64,000 bases of DNA from Podospora bellae-mahoneyi (lineage: Eukaryota > Ascomycota > Sordariomycetes > Sordariales > Podosporaceae). The stretch's first letter is position 1. Every line of letters begins with the position of its first letter. Made by a program: the position numbers and the translations under genes. This document shows, one piece after another, positions 12,056-23,142 of the stretch. The stretch spans positions 193,501 to 257,500 of the forward strand of contig NC_085882.1 of assembly GCF_035222275.1 (NCBI RefSeq), given 5' to 3'. The notes under the pieces are model-generated. The model had not been told where the DNA came from and made no database searches. It saw only the letters and a list, made by a program, of their open reading frames with translations.

Positions 12056-13603
12056 TCAATGCTCATCACAACAACACCCACAAACTAGCTTTCTCCACGA
12101 TCCCCTTTCCGGCTCTTCTTCTCTCTTGGGCGGTCTGTCCATCCTCCGATCATCACCCCTCGATTTAGACTTGGCTCTCTCCCGCCTGTGACTCTGTTGA
12201 TGAGTTTGTGACGACTGAGATTGAGACTGAGGCGAGAGTCGAGTCACGGGGATGATCTCAAAGTCGGGGGTCATGTCCCTTTTCTTTCCTAGGCACAGAT
12301 TATCGATCAGGTCCTCATGAGGAGAGGAGTTGGGTTTTCCGGTTTTGGTGATGGTTGGGTCGTGTGGAGGGCTGTTAAGCTGTTTAGGTTTGGTGATGGG
12401 TAAGTTTGGAGGAGTGGGTGAGCGATGGGTTGGAGGTGCTGGGGGCGCAGGGTTGGGATGAGGCAGACGAGGATGGGTGTCTTTGCGCTGGACGTGATGG
12501 CTGTGGCTGGCGGTTGAGTCGGATGTACGCCGGGGACGGGGGAAGTTTAGCGGGGCGGGGATGATGTCGGTCACGCTGATGCGCGCAGAGGGTTTGCGGC
12601 TGGGTGTGGTTGGAGCGGTGGTGGTGTCCATTTTTCGGATGATGCTGTTGCTGTAGGGGGTGCTAGGGCAGACGAAAGATGGGGTGTTACGAGAGGTGGG
12701 ATGGGATTCTGGGTACCAGGTGCGGGTGCGGTAGGATGATGTTTTGGTACACTCCGTAACGGTGTAGTCGTGCATGTCATGGTTGTTTGGAGTGAAGTCC
12801 CAGTTTGGTTTGTTCGGTGTAAGGGGGGAAGACGGCGGAAACGCGAGATGAGGTGTCAAAATCGGAGAAGTTGCCCTGGAGCTGCTTAATGATCGTGGTC
12901 GGGGATGAGCCAAAGGAAGTGAGTATTGCCGCTCAACGATGGGGGGGTATTTCCTGCCTCGTGAGCCGGGACCCAGATCCGACCCGCTGCCATGAAAAGA
13001 GGGTGTTCTGAGAGGCGAGGATAAATTCAATCTAGAGTGACGTCGAACATAAAGCGGGCCTGGGGGTGGACTGCCTCGAAACCCCTGATTGTCGAACCTT
13101 CCGTGATAAATCTCCTTGCTGCAACTCGGTGTTGGTGTTCTCGAGGAAACACTGTCGAACTTGTGGTCGCGACTGGTGCTGCTTCCTCTGGATTTGCGGG
13201 TGGATGTACTCTCGCTCTCACTGCCGTATCCCAAGCCGGCTTGTCCTGTAGCTGCATAAGAGCCTGTGGCAGCAGAAGCATTGACTGGAAGGCAGACCGA
13301 GATGAATGTGGACAAGTTCAAGCCATCCCGCACTGCTTCCACACACCTCGCGAACGCAGGCTCAACACTGATGACGGGCTCCTCTTTCCATATACGCAAG
13401 TGCTTCCAGTCCTTTTGGTATCGGTGCATGAGAAGGGATTCGACGGGATATCCCTTGGGAAAAGCTTTGTCTTCGTCTAGAAGCCGCTTGATGTAGCCTT
13501 GGAGCTCCGCTGCCTCTTCACGAGAGAGTCCCAGCTTGCGAATTGCTGATTCTACGCTCTGATGATACCCAGTGTCGGGGCCATCTGGATTCGAGAGACC
13601 CAT
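12056..13603 (-). CDS. Conserved-type Ser/Pro-rich protein of unknown function
   Basis: One uninterrupted exon of 515 codons. The first ~100 residues look folded: an acidic, helix-rich start (REEAAELQGYIKRLL, then MHRYQKDWKHLRIWKEEP). The rest is low-complexity and rich in Ser, Pro, Arg and Thr, with many SP/TP sites, so it is probably disordered and phosphorylated. The last residues are basic then cysteine-rich (KLVCGCCCDEH), which might be lipid-modified or bind metal; this is a guess. I do not recognise the protein. It is tail-to-tail with NMD3, 196 bases apart, and its 5' side faces ESF2. Coding status is supported by length and composition, not homology. Confidence 0.75.
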   Translation of the reverse strand: MGLSNPDGPDTGYHQSVESAIRKLGLSREEAAELQGYIKRLLDEDKAFPKGYPVESLLMHRYQKDWKHLRIWKEEPVISVEPAFARCVEAVRDGLNLSTFISVCLPVNASAATGSYAATGQAGLGYGSESESTSTRKSRGSSTSRDHKFDSVSSRTPTPSCSKEIYHGRFDNQGFRGSPPPGPLYVRRHSRLNLSSPLRTPSFHGSGSDLGPGSRGRKYPPIVERQYSLPLAHPRPRSLSSSRATSPILTPHLAFPPSSPLTPNKPNWDFTPNNHDMHDYTVTECTKTSSYRTRTWYPESHPTSRNTPSFVCPSTPYSNSIIRKMDTTTAPTTPSRKPSARISVTDIIPAPLNFPRPRRTSDSTASHSHHVQRKDTHPRLPHPNPAPPAPPTHRSPTPPNLPITKPKQLNSPPHDPTITKTGKPNSSPHEDLIDNLCLGKKRDMTPDFEIIPVTRLSPQSQSQSSQTHQQSHRRERAKSKSRGDDRRMDRPPKREEEPERGSWRKLVCGCCCDEH

Positions 13604-13836
13604 CTTGTCGCAACGTTATTCGAATGACAGTACCTGGAAACCATAATAACGAGCATTTGACATACGAGAAGGCCAGAATTATAGATGTCCTGAGAGCAAG
13701 TATCGGCACATTTTGCTATGCAGCACCACAAAGCCCTGTTGTTCCAATCACTATACGAATTGAGGTGTTGGGTGCTAGTAAAGGGTATACGCACATGCAA
13801 AAGAGATGCCGAACAATAAAAAGGGGGCTTCAACGA

Positions 13837-14889
13837 TCAAAAGATCTTGCTGAGCACTCTTTGCACATGCTCTGGCTGGTCCTCCTGCTTCGTCTTCTTT
13901 GCCAGCGGTACCTGTGCAAACGTCCTCCTCTTCTTTTGAGAAACCCCTTCTTGGACCGCACTGCCGCCTCCATATTCTTTCTTCTCGTCTTCTGTGGCCT
14001 TTTTCCGCTTGGCCGCAGCCTTTGCTTCCATGCCCTGCAACACCTTTGCCCTCTCCACGTTCCGCACAAACTCCTTGTTCTCCTTGGTGGACTTGCTGAT
14101 TTCGGCGCGCATTCTGCTGGCTCGTTCGGCGTTCTCGGCGGCGATTTGCTCTGTGAGATGGTGCCTGTTGGCTGTCAGTATGGAGTTCCAAGATAATCAG
14201 AGAGAGAGAGGGAGGGGGGTAGGGTCCCACCATTTGAAACCATTCAAATACTTCATGGCCCACACATCATCTCTGTACCAACTCGACTTCTTCCCACCAA
14301 TTGTTTGCGCATTCAAGAGATCGACCACCTTTTTAGCATCCTTCTTCTTGATAAACTCGACCCATCCCTCGCCGTAGGACCGCTTCTTGTTACCTCCGGC
14401 GTGGACGCGGCGCGCGTGGACTGCTGGATCCTCGGGGGCGAGGAATATCCTGTTGATTTGGCCGTATGGTTCGAGAAGTGATCGTAACTTCTGGGGCTTC
14501 ATGAATGGCGGTACACGCGATAGGTAGATAACACCTGACTTTTTGATGGCAGCTTCGGAGACAACAAGGTTCTTCTTGAGCAGTGAATTCTTGGCGCCGG
14601 GCAGTTCGACCTTTGTCTTCTTCGGTTTCTTTTCTTTAGAGTCTTTCCCTTCCTCTGCCTCGTCGCCGGACTCTTGGGGTTCTCCGTCGAGCTTTGCGCC
14701 ACTATCCTCGTCTTGGTCTTGGTATCGCTCGTCGTCGGTAATGTCTTCAGCCTCGCTATCCTCGTCGTTTACTCTTCTGCGCTTCGCGCTGGGGCCACCT
14801 TTTTGGAAATCATCTTCCGAGTCATAATCGCGGCCGACATCTTCGTCACTATCGCCGGCGTCGAGAAAAGCGTTTCTTTTGTTAGACAT
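13837..14889 (-). CDS. ESF2: Pre-rRNA processing protein ESF2/ABT1
   Basis: Exons 14889-14231 and 14164-13837 give 328 residues, joined at NGFKW-HHLTEQ. The protein has an acidic, Ser-rich N-terminus with a basic patch (AKRRRV), then an RRM-like domain beginning GVIYLSRVPPFMKP and including EPYGQINRIFL and WVEFIKKKDAK, then a charged coiled C-terminus (ENAERASRMRAEISK, RRTFAQ). This matches the ESF2 (yeast) / ABT1 (animal) family of nucleolar proteins needed for early 18S rRNA processing in the small-subunit processome, working with the helicase Dbp8. The start was placed at the ATG for MSNKRNAF; an in-frame ATG 35 codons upstream would add a segment unlike the family. It shares a divergent promoter region with the aldehyde dehydrogenase. 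Confidence 0.92.
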
Positions 14890-15482
14890 TGTTGTGGGTG
14901 GCAGTCGGTGAACTTTTTGAGCTATGGATCTGGAAAACCGCTTTAGTTGGTTGTCGATTAAGTAGATTGGCTGAACCTTTAGTTGCTGTTCCAAAAATTT
15001 CTGGAGACTGCCATTGGCCTGTGCACTGCCAAGTTTCCAGCCTTGAACCTCACGAGACTCATGCTTGGATCAATCAGCCCAGATAGAAGTCTTGGAAATA
15101 GTTCAAGTCATCTTTACGGTATAGAAAGATCTAATAGAATAATCCCGGCTGTCCGTATACTTTCGCGATATCTGGTAGTGGAAAGCGCCGCATACGCATC
15201 TGGGCAAGATACTTGATGGCAGACACAAGGGTGCATCCTTGGCTACCCACCGTTATCTTATCTGTTATCAGTGCCGCGGGAGCTTACTGGAAGCTGGACG
15301 CCGTTGGAGGGGCAGGGCAGAGGGGCAGAGGGGCAAACAACAGGCTGCCTTAAGCTTAGAAAGGGATGACGGCGCATCGCAGCTCCTCGCCAATGTGTCA
15401 CCACTTGATATTCGAGCCCGGGTGATACCCCTACACTTAACATCTTCAACCACTCACTCAGCCATCGTTACCTCCCGTCGCC
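14890..15482. other. Divergent promoter region between ESF2 and the aldehyde dehydrogenase
   Basis: About 590 bases with no supported gene. It includes an AG-rich stretch near 15303-15345 and the leader of the aldehyde dehydrogenase mRNA. Confidence 0.6.
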
Positions 15483-17006
15483 ATGTCTGTCGAGGTCATC
15501 ACCACCATCTCCCCCACCACCGAGGAACCCATCCTCACGCGCAACGGCATCTCCACCGAGGAGCTCGAGCAGATTCCCGACATTGCCACCCAGGCGTTCA
15601 AGGCATGGCGCACAACGAAGCTGGCTGACCGCCAGATCATCATCAAGAAGGCCCTCAAGATCCTCGCCGACAGGCAGGATGAGCTTGCCAACGAGCTCAC
15701 CGTCCAGATGGGACGTCCCATCGCCTACACGGCCAAGGAGGTAGCCACCGCCGTCAAACGGTCCGAATATCTGCTCAAGATCAGCGACGACGTGCTCCAG
15801 GACACGCCGGGCGAGGAGGAGAAGGGTTTCAAGAGATTTATCCGCAAAGTACCTGTTGGCCCAGTGCTTATCATCTTTGCGTGGAATGTATGCGCCTATC
15901 TGCTCCTTGTAGACCACGAGACAACGTACTAATCACAAACTTGAACACTGATAGTATCCGTATCTGATCCTCGTCAACGCCCTGATCCCCGCGCTGCTTG
16001 CCGGAAACTCGGTCATCCTCAAGCCGTCCCCCCAGACCCCGACCGTTGCGGAACAAGTGGGCAGGGCCTTCCAGGAAGCCGGCTTGCCCGATGGCGTCAT
16101 CCAATATTTCCACTCAGGATCGCCCACCATCATCGAGTCTATCGTTCGTAACCCCAAGATCGCGCTCGTCTGCTTTACTGGGTCGGTCGCCGGTGGTCTT
16201 GCTGTTCAGAGCGCCGCCTCGGACAGGGTGGTCAATGTTTGTCTGGAGCTTGGTGGAAAGGATCCGGCCTATGTCCGTGGTGATGTAGACATTGCTTGGG
16301 CTGCTGAAGAAATCGTGGACGGAGCCGTCTTCAACTCTGGTCAGAGCTGCTGCTCAATAGAGCGTGTGTATGTGGACGAGAAGATCCACGACCAGTTTGT
16401 TGAAGCCATTCAAAAAGTTCTGAAGGGCTACAAGCTGGGAGACCCCTTGGATAAGGCCACTCACCTGGGCCCTGTCATTTCAAAAAGGTCAAAGGAGACC
16501 ATCGAGGCCCACATTCAAGACGCGTTGGACAAGGGCGCCGAGAACCTCACACCCGATAACGAGACATTCAAGGACCTTCCTCCCAAGGGCAACTTTGTCG
16601 TGCCAACGCTCCTCACCAAGGTCGATCACACAATGAAGGTCATGAAAGATGAGACTTTCGGGCCCGTGATCCCCGTTATGAAGGTAAAGAGCGACGAGGA
16701 AGCGGTGGAGCTAATGAACGACAGCGAGTTTGGTCTCACTGCCAGCATATGGACCAAGGACACAGATAAGGGATATGAGCTATGCGAGCAGGTTGAAGCG
16801 GGAACCGTTTTCGTCAACCGTTGTGATTTCCCAAGCCCTGTAAGTCAGAATGCCCCGTGTGGTGTGAATGCCACTGACTGAGAGACATGCAGGACCTGGC
16901 CTGGACTGGATGGAAGAACTCCGGGAAGGGTCAAACATTGAGTAAATACGGTTTTGATCAATTCGTCAAGTTGAAGAGCTATCATTTGAAGGACTACCCC
17001 AAATAG
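15483..17006 (+). CDS. Aldehyde dehydrogenase (NAD(P)+-dependent, ALDH superfamily)
   Basis: Exons 15483-15887, 15955-16839 and 16893-17006 encode 467 residues; all introns fall between codons. Family motifs are in order: the Rossmann segment NALIPALLAGNSVILKPSPQTP, the nucleotide-loop FTGSVAGG, the general-base glutamate in LELGGKDPAYV, the catalytic cysteine in NSGQSCC (the family usually has GQxC, so either adjacent Cys may be the nucleophile), and the C-terminal ETFGPVIPVMKV. It oxidises an aldehyde to the acid. Length and short N-terminus suggest a cytosolic enzyme nearer the succinate-semialdehyde or broad aliphatic ALDHs than to retinal-type forms. Substrate cannot be told from sequence. 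No lesion is seen. Confidence 0.92.
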
Positions 17007-18015
17007 AGGTTTGGGGGTGCCCTTGATCTGCAGCAGGCAACCGGAACCACTCTAGGGAGGGCTTCAGCAAGGGCGTTGCTACGGCGCGTCCACGAGGCAT
17101 TCGGAGACATGAAAATTTGACATTATTCAGCGGCAGGCAAAGCAAATCGATTTCCATTCATTTCTTCAAGGCCCTGCAAGAACAAACTGGCGGCTTGTCT
17201 CGGGGGACAATTTCCAACCTGTTGTCAGCATTCCATCACTGGGGAAAGGAGGTGCGGAAACGGCATGCGGCTTTCTCGCTTAAACCCCCCGTCTACATTC
17301 CAAGACAGTCTTCTTCTCCCTCTCTGCAGTTCTCTGCGAGGGGCCATCATGAGTCGTGATTCGTCCTGCATATCTCGCCACTGCCTGACGGGCAACTGGT
17401 TGCGAGACGTGCCTTTCAGGAACACGTTCCAGCAGTTTGGAACAGGGTCGATCCGATGCGGCAGAAGCATCGTGTTCTTTTATAAGCCTGTCCCAGCTGT
17501 CTTCTACTTCTTCTCGCTTCCCAGCCTCTTTTCTTTGACGAAGACGGCACAGGTTCGTTGTCTGGACGTTGCCACCGGCCTTGTCGGATTCTATACTTGC
17601 TCACCTGCCAGTCCCCATGACACTCCTTTGTCTTTGTATTTCTTGATCTTTGTCTGCTCTAGACACCACACTCGCTTCTCACTGGCTTACCGAGGAACTG
17701 GCTCGGTTCCGCTTCACTTGTTCTCCCACGTCATTCGTTCGAATTCGCATCATACACGGCCTCGCTCTTGTTCTTAATACTTTCCGGATCCGTCAGGAAC
17801 TTTACGGCCCTACCTCCGTCCCCGTATTATTATTCTTCCAACCATCTAATCTGTCTTCTCGGAGACCTGTCGTCCGATTTTCACATCACAGACTTTTCTC
17901 GTCCAACACTCGAGTATACCTCACACGTTAATCTCTTTTGCCATTTCCACTTCAGCAATTCGTCTGGTTTATCTGTCTGATCCAAAAGCAATCTTTGGAT
18001 ATTTATCTCAGGAAA
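17007..18015. other. Intergenic and long pyrimidine-rich leader
   Basis: About 1 kb after the aldehyde dehydrogenase. From roughly 17480 to 18010 it is rich in C and T (TCTTCT, TTCTC runs), typical of the transcription-start and 5' leader regions of filamentous fungi, and likely serves the next gene. No coding frame is supported. Confidence 0.55.
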
Positions 18016-18968
18016 ATGTATCTCTGTTCGGAAATGAAGAGGTTATACACCTCTCTTCAGGAGATGATCACCTCTCGGAAAGGGGCACTCAGGAGAAATG
18101 GCAGAGGGGGCTCAAAACGCCCGTTGGTGATTGTGAGTATCATTCGCCATCCACTCATCGCATCATTTACTAACAGAGGACACAGTCAGCACCATACAAC
18201 TTTGAACAGATCCCAGTAACGCTACCAGGTCTCACTCCAGAAGAGTATGCTCCCTCTTCATCAGTCCAATCTTTCGCTTCCATTGCTAACATCACTTTCA
18301 GAATTCTGGTCCTCCGTGAGAAGGCCGCAGCCACCAGACTAGGAATCCACGCCGACTCACCACCATCAATACCGACCTACTCTGTGTCTGCTCCGAGTTC
18401 ATCCTCCAACTCCAGCACTCCCAACCCCAACGTCACAGGCGTCCTGCCACCGCCGCCTCCTCCCATCATCACCAACCTCCACACCTCGGGCCCTGGCCGT
18501 TCCTCCTCCAGAGCTGGGTCATCGATGCGCAGCTCCTCCGCCCGCTCAGGCACCATCTCCCGTTCCGAATCGATGGCCAGAATTCCCTACCCTAGCAACC
18601 TCCGCCACTACGCCAGCTCAGAACAGGTGAAGCCGATGCCGATGCCGATGCCGATGCCGATTCCTTCCGGTGGTGGTCTCCCAGCGCAGAGCAATCACTC
18701 TCTCCTGTTGTTGGGTGATTTGGATGACGATGTCGTCTCGCCTCTGGAACTTGACTCACATTCACGGCCGGGTAGCAGAAGCAGGGGGCACGTCAACAAC
18801 AATGTCGATCCTGTCGGCATGTTCCCGCTTGACCTGGACTTTGAGCACCTCGAGAGGGAGTTTGAGCTTGGCAGCCCGATCAGCCCGTTGAGTCCGCCGG
18901 GCAAGAAGAATACGCCGAGGGGGAGTCCGAAGGGGAGTGTGAGTGAGAGGGGGGCGATCAGGATCTAG
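18016..18968 (+). CDS. Small disordered protein with a short conserved-looking N-terminal module
   Basis: Exons 18016-18132, 18186-18244 and 18302-18968 give 280 residues. The joined N-terminus reads continuously through both introns: SKRPLVI-SAPYNFEQIPVTLPGLTPEE-ILVLREKAAATRLG. This Leu/Pro/Glu segment is the only ordered-looking part. The rest is Ser/Pro-rich with a proline run (LPPPPPPI), a Met-Pro repeat encoded by CCGATG hexamers at about 18633-18661, and several SP sites near the end. I do not know a named family; it resembles short regulatory or scaffold proteins. The splice model is supported because two separate introns are needed to keep the frame and both have good donor and acceptor sites. 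Confidence 0.75.
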
Positions 18969-19323
18969 CAGGAAGGGGAGGCAAAACAAAAACAATGACA
19001 ACAAAAATAATAATGCAGGAGGCATGGTTCAGCTTGTAGGATAAGGCTGTCTTTTTTGAACTTTTTGAAGCGAGCAAGCGGGTAAACAAAAGAATGGATG
19101 AACTAAAAATCATTGCGAGGGTGGAAAGGAAGGATAGCGAAAGAAATTAATAATTGTGGTTGTTTGTGCTCATGCTGGCATGGGCTTGGGCAACTACAGC
19201 AGACAAATGTCGAAACAGAATGGGAGCTTGACAACCTTCCGTTGGCATCTTCTCTTGATCTGATTGGCGTGTGATGATGATATTAAATCATTGGTTCTAT
19301 ATAAGCGCTCATCTGTTGCAACA
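18969..19323. other. Short convergent intergenic gap
   Basis: 3' regions of two convergent genes. AT-rich with A-runs (AAAACAAAAACAATGACAAC, AATAATAATG), suitable for polyadenylation. No gene seen. Confidence 0.55.
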
Positions 19324-20729
19324 TCACAACTCCTGCCACCTCCCCCCATCCCAGCTCTCCAACCTCGCCCCCTCCACCTCCCCCAACACATCCAACAACC
19401 TCGCCTTCACCCCTTCCCTCTGGCTATACTCTCCCAAAAACCTTTCGACTCTCCCCACCGTCCCCTCATCATCCCTAATCACCAACGCCGCAGCATCATA
19501 CCCCCCCGCGCCAGGAACCACACTCCCCACCACCCCCTCCAGCCCCTCCAGCTCGTCCAGCATCTTGGTCTGACTGTCCGGCTCGATCTCGGCCCCGCTC
19601 TCCACCCCCATCCTCTTCATCAACCTCCTCACCTCCCCCATTGCCCTTTTTATCGCCTGCTCATCCCCGACTTTGAGCGCCCCAGCCAAAACCTTCACCT
19701 CCCCCTCCAGCTCGGCAAACAACCCATCCGCCTCGGCCTTGTTCCCTTCCCTCCAGGCGTTGACCAGCTTCACCATGCTGACCGTTGCCGTCCCCCCCGT
19801 GACATCCACCATTCTGATCTTCAGCCCCTCGGCAAGATCAGTCTCCTCTTTGCTGATTTCTTGATCCCAGTCGGGGGAGTTGACCGTCTCCACGACGGCT
19901 CTCCCGAACCCTCTCGTCCCTGGGGGTGGGAGGGCGGATAAGAGGGAGGGGGAAAACCGGCGGTAGACGCAGCTGCCGTAGACGGCGCTGGCGACGTCGA
20001 ACCCGGAGCCGATTTTTCCCTGGGCGGCACAGTGGGCTGCTTGGGAGAGGTTGTGGAGGGTGCGCCGGCCTGAGGGGGTGGAGAGGTCGAAAAGGGAACG
20101 GGGGAGGTAGTGGGAGAGCAAGCAGCCGGTTAGGGAGGTTACCAGGGCGGCGGAGGAGCCGAGGCCGGTCTTGTTGGCTTTGGAGATTGTTTGCCCGAGG
20201 TGGCGGAAGCGACGCTGGGGGGTGGAAGGGGAGGTGGTGGCGGTGGTCGAGTAATAGTCGTTGTCGGCGAGGATGGTGAATTTGGCGGGGTGGATGGAGG
20301 AGAGGGTTTGCTTGGCGGGGAGGGAGACGATGTAGGAGAGGACGTAGTTGAGAGTTGTTTCGACGAAATGGTTGGGTTTGAAGGGTTTGGTGCCGCTGGG
20401 GGAGGTGTTAGTGATGAGGTGTGACAAAAAAAAGAAGGGGAAGGGGGGGGGAGAACATACGGGTCGAGCTGGGTGACTTTTACACCACCGTGACCTTCCA
20501 CAGGGGTGTAGCCGTACACCCAGGAGTCATCGTCAAACTGCGGACTTTCGACGACAATCTCGGTGAGATGAACGCCCTGGGTGGGCTGGATGGGTTGAGA
20601 GACGACGTTGATGCGGGCGCTGAGACCAAAGACGAGGCCGGAGTAGTCCCTGTCGAGGACAATGTAGCCGCCTGCGAGAAGAACCTTGCCGGGGGCGGAG
20701 ACAACAGATGAGTTCTTGTGTTCGGGCAT
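19324..20729 (-). CDS. ERG8: Phosphomevalonate kinase (GHMP kinase)
   Basis: Exons 20729-20461 and 20395-19324 give 446 residues. The N-terminus SAPGKVLLAGGYIVLD is the GHMP kinase start motif, KTGLGSSAALVTSL is the ATP-binding loop, GKIGSGFDVASAVYGSC is typical of phosphomevalonate kinase, and VPGAGGYDAAAL is the third GHMP motif near the C-terminus. The enzyme phosphorylates 5-phosphomevalonate to the diphosphate in the mevalonate route to ergosterol and other isoprenoids, in the cytosol. Length fits yeast ERG8. The intron contains a long pyrimidine tract on the coding strand (G-run on the plus strand near 20437-20451). No lesion seen. Confidence 0.93.
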
Positions 20730-23142
20730 TTTGCATGTGAGTGAGAGAGAAAAAATCTCACAATAGCTTCAAGTGTGAGTTTGTTGACGAGTGCAAGGGT
20801 GAGCTCTCATGAAGGTTGAATGAGAGCCCCTGAATGATGGAGGGGTAGATTCAGGCAGGGGCCCACTTATGCGAGCTGTTGTGGGGCACAACCCTGAGGT
20901 TTGACTTTTGACTTTGTTTTGGAAAGAAATCGTGCGCTTTAACCCTGACTTCCAAGTGCCGCTTGATTACGCAGACCTAAAGATGTATTGGGGGAAACAA
21001 ATCTCAAGGTGTTCATCTGAACCAGATTCACGTTTCAACAGAGTACCCTCGCAACCCGACAGCCTGGGCACAAGTTTATGCCTTCCGCCTTGTGAAGTTC
21101 TCCAAAGTAAGAAGAGAAAAAAAAAAAGCCAAAGCACGTAGTTCACGTAAGGTACCTTGGTCTGTAAGAGACACGTCAAGTTTTCGAACATATTATGCCT
21201 CTGAAAAACATGTTCAAGATGTCACTGGTAGGCATTTTGTCTGCAATGTGAGTTTCGACATGTTGTCATGTCTTGTCTTATACATCTCTTGTCCTATACA
21301 TCTCTTGGCCACACGTTGAACAAGTTCTAAGAAACCAAAGCCCACTGTTTATCAAACATTTGAATGAGAGCTATGAGACTTCCAAACGTTGTGACTTGAA
21401 CCCCATTTTGACTGAACATTATCCCCTTTAGCGAACTTGAACCCTCAAGTAAGAAAGATAGAGGTGGCGATCATAGATGGCAGATGCTGCAGTGTGATTC
21501 ATGACTACCTACCTACCTGGTAGATGCAATCGTGCACTACACATAATCAATTAGGAAATGCGATCCAGGACTGGCCGCGGCCCGTACTCGGTGGCCGAGG
21601 ATGCTCGGTGATAAGGCAGGTCGGGAACAAGTCGGGACGGAGCAGCGGCGGGTCAAGGGCTCAGCAAACGGCGGGCCGGGCACTTTTGGCATGGCAGTCC
21701 AATCATTGGCTCTGGATTTGGTTGCTTTTCATGCACATGTGACTGTTTGCTGGCTTTCCTTGGATTCCCTGATATTATCAGATGCAACTCATCCTGTTTT
21801 CGATCGTCGATCAGAGATTGATTGAGCTATTCCAGCTGGATATCGTGCACTGCCATCTCACGCACTCGTATCCTCTTCGATGTGGCATACCCCGTTGAAT
21901 GACTGCAATCGTGTCTCAACCGATGCCAAATGCTAGATAGAGACAGTTCGAACCATAAAGAACGATTGATAACAGTGAAGAGTGGATTGCCAAAGCTGGA
22001 GCACCGCCAAAAGAAAGCACTGCTTTTTTGTGTGGACGCTAAAGTTTTCGAGAAATGTCTCAACCCATGTAACGGTAATGTTCAAAGCGCCCAAAGTGGT
22101 CAAGTGCTGTTCCTGTAGCTGTCGGGGTTTGGAGCGGTGCGAGCTCCGAGGGCTCGGCACTGTTAGCGATTGGGCGGGACCACCGGTATTTGACTAACAG
22201 TTAAGATCTGAGATGAACCCCGGGTTATCTGGTCCGGGAAGTCTTCGTTGACGTGCTGGAGCAGAGTGTCCCCGCTCAACCCGCGTCCGAGCCTTCCGCC
22301 AAGCCACCGCCATTCGTCATCGGCCGCCCAGCAGCTCTGGGGGAGCATGGGGCAGCATGTCGGGACGTCCACTGACAGACGGCCGCCGACGATGATGGAA
22401 GACGGTGAGCAGAGAACAGCCCAGGCCATGCCAGAGGATAGGTAGAGGCAGCCATCCCATGTGATACTAGGGTTAAGGGTTATGGACCAAGGTGTGTTAG
22501 TGGTCGATGTGTTCTCTTTTGAAGTGTTCCATACGCCGCCTAAGGCAACGGTTATTACGTGGACGTCCACCTCATGGATGCTATGAAACAAGTGTCATGA
22601 ATCGACGACGATGGGGGGCTGGGATTTTCCTCAAGAAACAAAATGGAGAAGAAGGGATATAATTGTCTGTATATCCGAGAATTAATACACATATCTCCGT
22701 GTTCTGTGTCGTTGTTCGCTCTGACTAATCCCGCGCACCCATTCCGAATCCACCCGGCTAAGGACCCTGGTGACCTGGCACAGGCTTAGCTTTCGCTTCT
22801 CCAGCGCGGCGAGGGAAAAAAAAATCACAGCTACCGGTGCTTTAAGACAATATTTGAGTTGCAGTCACTCACTCCCTTCCAGGCCTCAGCCCTTCGCCCT
22901 TTTGCCGTTTCTCGTCCATCCACCACCATCATTGTACCAATCACCCCCCAAGGTCAGCGCGTTTGTTTGACGGCTTCACTGTCGTCAAATGAACCTGCAA
23001 TTGCGCATAACCCCTTCACTCCTTGTAAGTCAATTGCTTGACCCCGCCACGCCTGACTTGGCTACCTTTGGTTGAAGCTATTCGCGTCTGACACCTCGTC
23101 TCCGTCTGGGAACAGAACCCCTCTCCGCCTGGTGTCTCTTAA
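20730..23142. other. Long intergenic region
   Basis: About 2.4 kb between divergent ERG8 and the PPR gene. It holds an A-run near 21116-21127, a short CTAC repeat near 21505-21520, and a possible 5'-UTR intron of the PPR gene (donor near 23023, acceptor near 23080). Several short open frames show no recognisable product. Confidence 0.55.

Noticed and set aside
22467-22482. Telomere-like AGGGTTAAGGGTTA
   Set aside because: The units are seven bases apart and only two, so not a proper TTAGGG run.
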